A stretch of DNA of 12,952 bases from Candidatus Accumulibacter sp. UBA704. Lineage in GTDB: Bacteria > Pseudomonadota > Gammaproteobacteria > Burkholderiales > Rhodocyclaceae. The stretch covers positions 22,044 through 34,995 of the forward strand of contig DBMG01000133.1 of the NCBI GenBank assembly GCA_002304785.1, in the 5' to 3' direction. The notes under the pieces are model-generated. The model made no database searches. It saw only the letters and a list, made by a program, of their open reading frames with translations, and was not told the DNA's origin. A program made the translations under genes and the position numbers. Positions 7,287 to 12,952 of this stretch are shown here, piece after piece. Numbering within the stretch: the first letter of the stretch is position 1; each line of letters opens with the position of its first letter.

Positions 7287-8852
7287 ATGACGACAACATC
7301 CAAGCATCTCAGTGTACCTCACCCGGATCTGCGTGATTGGCAACGCCATGCGCTGACCATTCTGGCCTGTGCCGTCACCACATTGATTACGACACCATTG
7401 ATCGGGCTGCTCGATCTGGCCAACATCGTGATGCTCTTCCTGCTCACCGTCCTGCTCGTCTCCGTTACGCTCGGACTGAAGCCGGCGCTGCTTGCCGCCT
7501 TCCTCAGCGTCGGCCTCTTCGATTTCTTCTTCGTTCCGCCGCGTTTCACCTTCGTGGTCAATGACGGGCAATATCTCGTCACCTTCGCCGTCATGCTGGT
7601 AGTGGCCATCATCACCGGCCGGCTGGCAGGCGGCCTGCGCCGGCAGGCGGACGATTCGGCGGCCGAGGAACGGCACGCCCGCGCGCTTTCCGAAATGGCG
7701 CGAGAGCTGTCCGGCGCCCTGACCCTCGAGCAGGTCATGGAAATCACCCGTAGCTTCCTGCATCGGCTGGCGCATGCTCGGGGAGACATCCTTCTGTATG
7801 ACAAAGGTGGCGCGCTGCTTCCGAACACGGCGACAGGTTCGCCGACCCTGACCATCGAACCGCGCCTGGCCACCATCGCATACGAGCAAGGGAAACCGGT
7901 CGAATGCTCGCTGCTCGTCGACAGCGGCTACGCGGCACTTTACCTTCCCCTGAAAGCCCCGATGCGCGTGCGCGGCGTCATTGCCGTAGCCCCGGAGGAA
8001 AATACGCCAGAAGCCTTGCACGCCCAGCGTGCGCGGCTGGAAACCATGGCATCGCTCGTGGCCATCGCCGTTGAGCGCATCCATTACGTAGACGTCGCCC
8101 AGCGCACCCAGGTGCAGATGGTTTCGGAACGCCTGCGCAGTTCGATCCTCTCGGCCGTATCGCACGATCTGCGCACGCCGCTCACCGCGCTGGTGGGCCT
8201 GGCGGATTCACTGGTGGTCAGCAAACCACCCCTGGGCGATGCGGCCCGCGAATCGGCGGAGGCCATCCGCGAGCAGGCCGAACGCCTTTCCGGACTGGTC
8301 GGCAACCTCCTTGACATGGCCCGCCTGCACGCGGGGGATGTCACGCTGCACAAGGAATGGCAACCCGTCGAGGAAGTCATCGGCTCCAGCATCAAGCTGC
8401 TCGGGCGCGCGCTGGCCGAACACCCGGTGCGGGTGACCCTGGCCGATAACCTGCCACTCGTCGAGTTCGATTCCGTCCTGATCGAACGCGTGTTCTGCAA
8501 TCTTCTGGAAAACGCCGCCAAGTATTCGCCACCGGGCAGCGCCATCGAGATCGGCGTGATCACGCGTTCCGACCTGATGGAGATCACGGTCAGCGACCGC
8601 GGTCCGGGCTTTTTGCGAGTGGGTGACGCAGCGCTGTTCGACATGTTTGTGCGCGGAGAGACGGAATCCGCAAAGCCCGGCGTTGGGCTCGGACTGGCCA
8701 TCTGCCGCGCGATTATCGAGGCGCATGACGGTTCGATCGCCGCGGCCAATCGCCCTCAGGGAGGCGCCAGCGTCAGCTTCACGCTTCCGCTCGGCGAACC
8801 GCCGGTCATCGAGGAAGAGCCCCTGCCGGGTGGAGAAGGAGATGCGTCATGA
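7287..8852 (+). CDS. kdpD: KdpD-like sensor histidine kinase lacking the N-terminal KdpD region
   Basis: A 521-residue membrane histidine kinase. The membrane part (about 22-116) has four hydrophobic segments of the DUF4118 type, with the KdpD hallmark FDFFFVPPRFTF at 78-89 and QYLVTFAVML at 95-104. A GAF-like domain follows (about 135-275). The kinase core has the phosphoacceptor H293 in SHDLRTP, the N box with N405 in NLLENAAKYS, the G1 box starting D437 (DRGPGF) and the G2 box GVGLGLA. E. coli KdpD is about 890 residues and carries some 400 N-terminal cytosolic residues (KdpD and USP-like domains); these are wholly absent, and nothing upstream encodes them. It therefore matches only the membrane and transmitter half. 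The likely stimulus is low K+ or osmotic stress, acting through the next gene. The ATG at 7287 has no clear ribosome site but is the only good Met before the first membrane span. The gene overlaps kdpE by 4 bases. Confidence 0.88.
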   Translation: MTTTSKHLSVPHPDLRDWQRHALTILACAVTTLITTPLIGLLDLANIVMLFLLTVLLVSVTLGLKPALLAAFLSVGLFDFFFVPPRFTFVVNDGQYLVTFAVMLVVAIITGRLAGGLRRQADDSAAEERHARALSEMARELSGALTLEQVMEITRSFLHRLAHARGDILLYDKGGALLPNTATGSPTLTIEPRLATIAYEQGKPVECSLLVDSGYAALYLPLKAPMRVRGVIAVAPEENTPEALHAQRARLETMASLVAIAVERIHYVDVAQRTQVQMVSERLRSSILSAVSHDLRTPLTALVGLADSLVVSKPPLGDAARESAEAIREQAERLSGLVGNLLDMARLHAGDVTLHKEWQPVEEVIGSSIKLLGRALAEHPVRVTLADNLPLVEFDSVLIERVFCNLLENAAKYSPPGSAIEIGVITRSDLMEITVSDRGPGFLRVGDAALFDMFVRGETESAKPGVGLGLAICRAIIEAHDGSIAAANRPQGGASVSFTLPLGEPPVIEEEPLPGGEGDAS

Positions 8853-9547
8853 GCGCCGCGAACCCCGCGAACCCCATGGTGCTCGTCGTCGAGGACGAAA
8901 AGCAGATCCGCCGCTTCGTGCGCACCTCGCTCGAGGAGGAAGGATGCCGCGTGTTCGAAGCCGAAACCTCGGCGCAAGGACTTCTCGAAGCCGGCAGCCG
9001 CAAGCCCGATCTGGTGATGCTCGATCTGGGCCTGCCGGACGGCAATGGCGTCGATTTCATCCGCGACCTGCGCGGCTGGTCGGACGTACCCATTCTCGTG
9101 CTGTCCGCGCGCTCCAACGAAAAGGACAAGATCCAGGCGCTGGATGCCGGAGCCGACGATTATCTGACCAAGCCTTTTGGCGTCGGCGAACTGCAGGCGC
9201 GAGCACGCGCCCTGCTGCGCCGGCAGAGTCGCGGCGAGGAAGCGTCCCCGCTCTTCGCATTCGGCGAGGTCACAGTCGATCTTTCGCGCCGCCTGGTCGC
9301 GCGCAACGGAGAACCGGTACACCTAACGCCGATCGAATACCGCTTGCTCTGCGTACTCCTGGCCAATACCGGCAAGGTGCTGACGCAACGTCATCTGCTG
9401 CGCGAGGTGTGGGGTCCGTCCAGCGTCGAGAGCTATCACTACCTGCGCGTTTATGTCGGCCATCTACGTCAGAAACTGGAAATCGACCCGACCCAGCCGC
9501 GCCACATCCAGACGGAAACAGGTGTCGGCTACCGCTTTCAGCCCTGA
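8849..9547 (+). CDS. kdpE: KdpE-like OmpR-family response regulator
   Basis: A 232-residue DNA-binding response regulator. The receiver domain (about 10-125) has the acidic pair E15-D16, phosphoacceptor D59 in LDLGLPDG, S86 and K108 in TKPF. The C-terminal winged helix (about 135-230) has the KdpE-like text LTPIEYRLL, YLRVYVGHLRQKLE and GVGYRF. It should be phosphorylated by the KdpD-like kinase; the ATG overlaps the kinase stop as ATGA, and AAGGAG at 8836-8841 is a strong ribosome site, so the pair is translationally coupled. In known systems KdpE switches on kdpFABC. Here the only transport gene downstream is kup, so kup is the obvious candidate target, with autoregulation through the TTTAC repeat at 7208 also likely. 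Those targets are inferred from position and motif. Confidence 0.92.
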   Translation: MSAANPANPMVLVVEDEKQIRRFVRTSLEEEGCRVFEAETSAQGLLEAGSRKPDLVMLDLGLPDGNGVDFIRDLRGWSDVPILVLSARSNEKDKIQALDAGADDYLTKPFGVGELQARARALLRRQSRGEEASPLFAFGEVTVDLSRRLVARNGEPVHLTPIEYRLLCVLLANTGKVLTQRHLLREVWGPSSVESYHYLRVYVGHLRQKLEIDPTQPRHIQTETGVGYRFQP

Positions 9548-9571
9548 CCTGCACCTCAACCTCCTGTAAAT

Positions 9572-9583
9572 ATTTCCGGAAAT
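9572..9583. promoter_or_regulatory. Perfect 12-base palindrome over the kup ribosome site
   Basis: ATTTCCGGAAAT is identical to its own complement. Its right half holds the GGAAA that serves as the ribosome site for kup, ending 5 bases before the ATG at 9588. It sits in the 40-base gap after kdpE in an AT-rich patch. It could bind a dimeric protein, or pair within or between RNAs and limit kup translation. As an RNA hairpin it would be weak, since a loop must come out of the centre. Confidence 0.4.
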
Positions 9584-9587
9584 CAAT

Positions 9588-11474
9588 ATGAGTCATGCTG
9601 CCGGCGTCCATGATCGGGCGCAATTCAGAACCCTTACTCTCGCCGCGCTCGGCGTCGTCTATGGCGACATCGGCACCAGCCCGCTGTACGCCATTCGCGA
9701 AGTCTTCGCCAGTCCGCACCACCCCGTGCCGATCACGCCCGACAACGTACTCGGTATCCTGTCGCTGGTATTCTGGTCCCTGATGCTGGTCATCAGCGGC
9801 AAGTACGTATCCTTCATCATGCGCGCCGACAACCGCGGCGAGGGCGGCATCATGGCACTCATGGCGCTGGCCCTGCGCAACGTCGGCGAAGGGCGCAAGC
9901 GCAATTTGATCCTCATGCTCGGCCTTTTCGGCGCCGCCCTTTTCTACGGCGACGGCGTCATTACGCCGACGATCTCGGTGCTTTCCGCCGTCGAGGGCCT
10001 GGAGGTAATCACTCCGGCATTTAAGCCGTTCGTCATTCCTCTTGCCCTGGTCATCCTGATCTTCCTGTTCGTCATCCAGCGGCACGGAACCGCCAATGTC
10101 GGCAAGCTGTTCGGTCCGGTCATGATCCTGTGGTTCACCACGCTGACCGTGCTCGGCGTGAAGGCCATACTGCTGGAGCCGAGCGTTCTGCGCGCGCTGA
10201 ACCCGGGCTGGGGCATTTCGTTCCTCGCAGCCCATCCGGTGCTCGGCTTCTTTTCGCTCGGCGCGGTGGTACTGGTCATTACCGGCGGCGAAGCGCTCTA
10301 CGCCGACATGGGGCACTTCGGACGAAAGCCGATCGCCACGGCCTGGTTCGGGATGGTCCTTCCCGCGCTGCTGATCAACTATTTCGGCCAGGGCGCATTG
10401 CTGCTCGACAACCCGGCGACCATCGAGAACCCGTTTTACCTGCTCGCCCCCAACTGGGGGCTCTATCCCCTGGTCGTTCTCTCGACGGCCGCCACGATCA
10501 TCGCTTCACAGGCCGTCATCTCGGGCGCCTTCTCGATCACCCTGCAAGCCATGCAACTCGGCTATTCACCGCGCTTCGAAGTCCGCCATACCTCGGCAAG
10601 CCAGATGGGCCAGATCTATCTGCCGGCCATCAACTGGCTGCTGCTGATCGCCGTCATCGCTGCGGTCATCGGCTTCGGCTCGTCCAGCAACATCGCTGCG
10701 GCATATGGCATCGCGGTGACCGGCACGATGTTCATCACCAACCTGCTGGCCTTCGTCGTCGCACGCAACGAGTGGAAATGGGCGCTGTGGCGGACGCTGC
10801 CGTGCGTGGTGCCGTTCCTGTTCATCGACTTGGCCTTCTTTTCCGCCAATTCGACCAAGATCCTCGACGGCGGCTGGTTCCCACTGGTCTTCGGCCTGCT
10901 GGTGTTCACCGTGCTGAGTACCTGGAAGCGCGGACGGCAGGTATTGCACGACAAGCTCGGCCAGGATTCGATCCTGCTTGCGCCGTTCATCGAGAGCCTC
11001 GCGCTCGGCGGCGCCACGCGCGTTCCCGGCACTGCGGTATTCCTCACCGGCCGCCCGGAAGGCGTGCCGCGCGCCATGCTGCACAGTCTCAAACACTACA
11101 AGGTGCTGCACGAGCGCATGGTGATCGTGACCATCCGCATCTTCGACGTCCCCTACGTTCCCTCGATCGACCGTGTCGAGGTCAAGCCGCTCGGCCAGGA
11201 TTTCTGGCAGGTGACCGTCCAGTACGGTTTCAAGGACGAACCCGACCTGCCCGAGGCGCTGACCCACTGCGCCCAATTCGGCCTCGAATTCGACATGATG
11301 GACACCTCGTTCTTCCTCGGCAGGGAAACGCTGATCCCACGCTTCGGCAAGGAGATGGCTTACTGGCGCGTGCTGCTCTTTGCAACCATGTTCCGCAACG
11401 CGACCAGCATCACGGCATTTTTCCGGATTCCTTCCAATCGCGTGGTCGAACTCGGTTCGCAGGTCGTCATGTGA
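9588..11474 (+). CDS. kup: Low-affinity potassium transporter Kup
   Basis: A 628-residue inner-membrane K+ uptake protein of the KUP/HAK/KT family (E. coli Kup is 622), which moves K+ with protons. The family start motif is clear: GVVYGDIGTSPLYA at about 22-35, with D27 in the first membrane span. Other conserved blocks are GDGVITPTISVLSAVEG (about 124-140) and GGEALYADMGHFG at 233-245, with E235 and D240. I count about twelve hydrophobic spans through roughly residue 445, then a soluble C-terminal domain of about 180 residues, so the gene is complete. It follows kdpE by 40 bases in the same direction and is probably part of the kdpD-kdpE transcript. GGAAA at 9578-9582 is the ribosome site and lies inside a perfect palindrome. 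The gene ends 31 bases from the end of the convergent SAF-domain gene. Confidence 0.96.
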   Translation: MSHAAGVHDRAQFRTLTLAALGVVYGDIGTSPLYAIREVFASPHHPVPITPDNVLGILSLVFWSLMLVISGKYVSFIMRADNRGEGGIMALMALALRNVGEGRKRNLILMLGLFGAALFYGDGVITPTISVLSAVEGLEVITPAFKPFVIPLALVILIFLFVIQRHGTANVGKLFGPVMILWFTTLTVLGVKAILLEPSVLRALNPGWGISFLAAHPVLGFFSLGAVVLVITGGEALYADMGHFGRKPIATAWFGMVLPALLINYFGQGALLLDNPATIENPFYLLAPNWGLYPLVVLSTAATIIASQAVISGAFSITLQAMQLGYSPRFEVRHTSASQMGQIYLPAINWLLLIAVIAAVIGFGSSSNIAAAYGIAVTGTMFITNLLAFVVARNEWKWALWRTLPCVVPFLFIDLAFFSANSTKILDGGWFPLVFGLLVFTVLSTWKRGRQVLHDKLGQDSILLAPFIESLALGGATRVPGTAVFLTGRPEGVPRAMLHSLKHYKVLHERMVIVTIRIFDVPYVPSIDRVEVKPLGQDFWQVTVQYGFKDEPDLPEALTHCAQFGLEFDMMDTSFFLGRETLIPRFGKEMAYWRVLLFATMFRNATSITAFFRIPSNRVVELGSQVVM

Positions 11475-11505
11475 GCGCGGCGGCGCCAGAGCCAAAGCGC
11501 CCGCT

Positions 11506-12903
11506 TCATGCCTTTGTATTTCCGAAGAAGTGTTCATCCTGCAATTTGCGCAGGGCGAGCAGTTCCGAGGCCAGATCGATCTCGACATCGGCCAGGGTGA
11601 CCAGCGCCCCGGCTTCGACGTCCCGCAGCAGCCGGCGGTTGGCTGCCAGATAGAACGGCACGGCGTTCTCCGGGGCGAGCGGAGCGGACGGAAGCAGTTC
11701 GGCCGTGGCGCCGTCGATGGTGTGGTGATGCCCGCCCATGGCCAGCGTCGAACCGGCCGCCAGCCGACGCGTGGATCGGGACACCAGATCCAGATGGGGG
11801 CGAGGCGACTGGGCACCGCAGGAGCGGCCATGCACGGCAGCTTCCAGGACGCTCGTCGCCGCTTCCAGGCCCAGCAGGTGGCGGGGATTGAAGATCATGG
11901 CCCGACTTCCGTCGCGCGAAACCAGATGTCCCTTTTCCTCGAGGAGTTTCCAGGTTTCAGCGTCGTCACAACGGACAACGACAAAAACCCCACCTGCAAA
12001 GCTGGCTTCGTCCGGGCGGCGCAAGCAATGGAAGACATCCAGCACGCCAGCGCGGTTCAGCAGACCCTCTTCGGTCGTCAGGCCGAATACGCTCGGCACT
12101 TCGGGGATGCGGAGAATGGGCGCATGCAGGTCGGCGCGGTCGGGGAGGAAGCCCGTCGAATTGGCCACCACCAGCAATTCGCAGAGATCGGGCACCGCGC
12201 GCTGGGGAAGGGCGGAGCACACCCGCGAACGATCGCCGGTCACCTCCGCGACAGTCTTGTCGCCCAGCGAGAGTTGTTCGGCCAGCGCCGGCAGCGAATA
12301 GGTCCTGCCATTGCAGGACATGACGCCGGTGCGTTCATCGAACACGAAGTCGTACTCGCTTGATTTTCCGGCGGCGACAATCTCGAAGCCCAGCGTCTCT
12401 GCCCAGGTGATCAGCCCGATCAACAGGCTCGGCTGATCGCCGTCGACCGGCGTCACGACTTTTCCACGCCGGCGCGCGAGAACGCTAAGATACGGCCCGA
12501 TGACGCTATCGACCTCCTTGGATACCAGCACCAGATGACGCCCGGCGTCGATGGCCATGCGCCCATGCCTGGCACCGGCTTCGGGGTTGCCGGTCGCTTC
12601 CACGACAACATCGATTGGCAGGTCGACGACGATCGCCAGGTCGGCGGCAGCGACATAGCAGCCACGATCCCAGGCCGTCCTGGCTTCGGCCGCAGTGCGG
12701 CAGACGACCACCTCTTGCGGGGGAATGCCGACGGCGACAAATCCGCGGGCGGCAACGGCCGCATCAAGATCGACGGCCACGCGAACGTTCATCTGCGGGA
12801 CCCGTTGCCCCTGTGCGATGAAGCTCCGGCCAAAGCCGCCGCTGCCGACGACGCAAGTTTCGACCGGCTGCTTTGCCGCGGAAAAATAGTCCAGATGATT
12901 CAT
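11506..12903 (-). CDS. Homoserine-dehydrogenase-like NAD(P)-binding protein with C-terminal SAF domain
   Basis: A 465-residue cytosolic protein. The N-terminus is a Rossmann fold with the dinucleotide motif G20-S-G22-G-F-G25 at the end of the first strand (CVVGSGGFG). VVVEATGNPEAG (99-110) and LVSKEVDSVIG (126-136) resemble the homoserine dehydrogenase segments before and around the active-site lysine; K129 is the best candidate. A GDQP block lies at 155-158. The last 90 or so residues (DLVSRSTRRLAAG to LADVEIDLASEL) look like a SAF domain, the fold shared by antifreeze proteins, sialate synthases and FlgA. This matches the group annotated as predicted homoserine dehydrogenase with SAF domain (COG4091). 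It is unlikely to be the threonine-pathway enzyme Hom, which carries an ACT domain instead; the true substrate is unknown to me. The ATG at 12903 has a good ribosome site GAGG (12910-12913). Any operon partners would lie beyond 12952. Confidence 0.82.
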   Translation of the reverse strand: MNHLDYFSAAKQPVETCVVGSGGFGRSFIAQGQRVPQMNVRVAVDLDAAVAARGFVAVGIPPQEVVVCRTAAEARTAWDRGCYVAAADLAIVVDLPIDVVVEATGNPEAGARHGRMAIDAGRHLVLVSKEVDSVIGPYLSVLARRRGKVVTPVDGDQPSLLIGLITWAETLGFEIVAAGKSSEYDFVFDERTGVMSCNGRTYSLPALAEQLSLGDKTVAEVTGDRSRVCSALPQRAVPDLCELLVVANSTGFLPDRADLHAPILRIPEVPSVFGLTTEEGLLNRAGVLDVFHCLRRPDEASFAGGVFVVVRCDDAETWKLLEEKGHLVSRDGSRAMIFNPRHLLGLEAATSVLEAAVHGRSCGAQSPRPHLDLVSRSTRRLAAGSTLAMGGHHHTIDGATAELLPSAPLAPENAVPFYLAANRRLLRDVEAGALVTLADVEIDLASELLALRKLQDEHFFGNTKA

Positions 12904-12952
12904 GCCAATCCTCGCTCGGAAATAAAGGTTCTACGGAAAGGTCGGCGCCCCG

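Noticed and set aside
11482..11501. Inverted repeat GGCGC-N10-GCGCC between kup and the SAF-domain gene as a two-way terminator
   Set aside because: Five base pairs of pure GC with a 10-base loop is common by chance in DNA this GC-rich, and no T run follows on either strand.
10130..11653. Open frame of 507 codons on the plus strand, shifted against kup
   Set aside because: The translation is Arg/Pro/His-rich with no domain, while the kup frame carries all family motifs and membrane spans.
1..12952. Defence system, prophage, insertion sequence, CRISPR or RNA gene
   Set aside because: I looked on both strands for transposase or integrase text, repeat-spacer patterns, tRNA-like cloverleafs and toxin-antitoxin pairs and saw none. 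Nearly all DNA is taken up by recognisable chromosomal genes.

Overview
The window is 12,952 bases of GC-rich bacterial DNA (roughly 60-65% G+C by eye) with tightly packed protein genes and no RNA genes, insertion sequences, CRISPR arrays or phage genes. The gene set (Aer-type aerotaxis receptor, TrhP/YegQ, RNase G, Kup, PilZ protein) and the codon use suggest a proteobacterium, most likely a betaproteobacterium of the Rhodocyclales type. That placement is an inference from gene content and general resemblance, not from a marker gene.

Layout, left to right. (1) A PilZ-domain protein on the plus strand (95-1003) converges on, and overlaps by 13 bases, a minus-strand pair read from right to left: a U32-family tRNA hydroxylation enzyme (trhP, 3365-2076) followed 11 bases later by a GT-B-type glycosyltransferase-like protein (2064-991). 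(2) Divergent from trhP across a 72-base gap is RNase G (rng, 3438-4904). (3) Next come an Aer-like, FAD-PAS-containing chemoreceptor (4969-6591) and, 17 bases later, a small NlpC/P60 lipoprotein (6609-7109), probably one transcript. (4) After a 177-base gap holding a possible terminator and regulatory repeats comes a potassium module: a short KdpD-like histidine kinase (7287-8852), its KdpE-like response regulator overlapping it by 4 bases (8849-9547), and the K+ transporter Kup 40 bases further on (9588-11474). (5) Convergent with kup is a minus-strand NAD(P)-binding homoserine-dehydrogenase-like protein with a C-terminal SAF domain (12903-11506), start included.

The most interesting part is the potassium module. 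KdpD/KdpE classically control the kdpFABC pump. Here a KdpD-like kinase without the large N-terminal cytoplasmic region is joined to kup instead, and no kdpFABC gene lies in the window. The gap before the kinase holds an AT-rich TTTAC direct repeat with 11-base spacing, like the KdpE recognition site, and an overlapping 8-base inverted repeat. This suggests, without proving, an autoregulated K+ or osmotic circuit that drives Kup. The rest of the window reads as ordinary housekeeping and sensory genes. I see no strong evidence of an unprecedented system.
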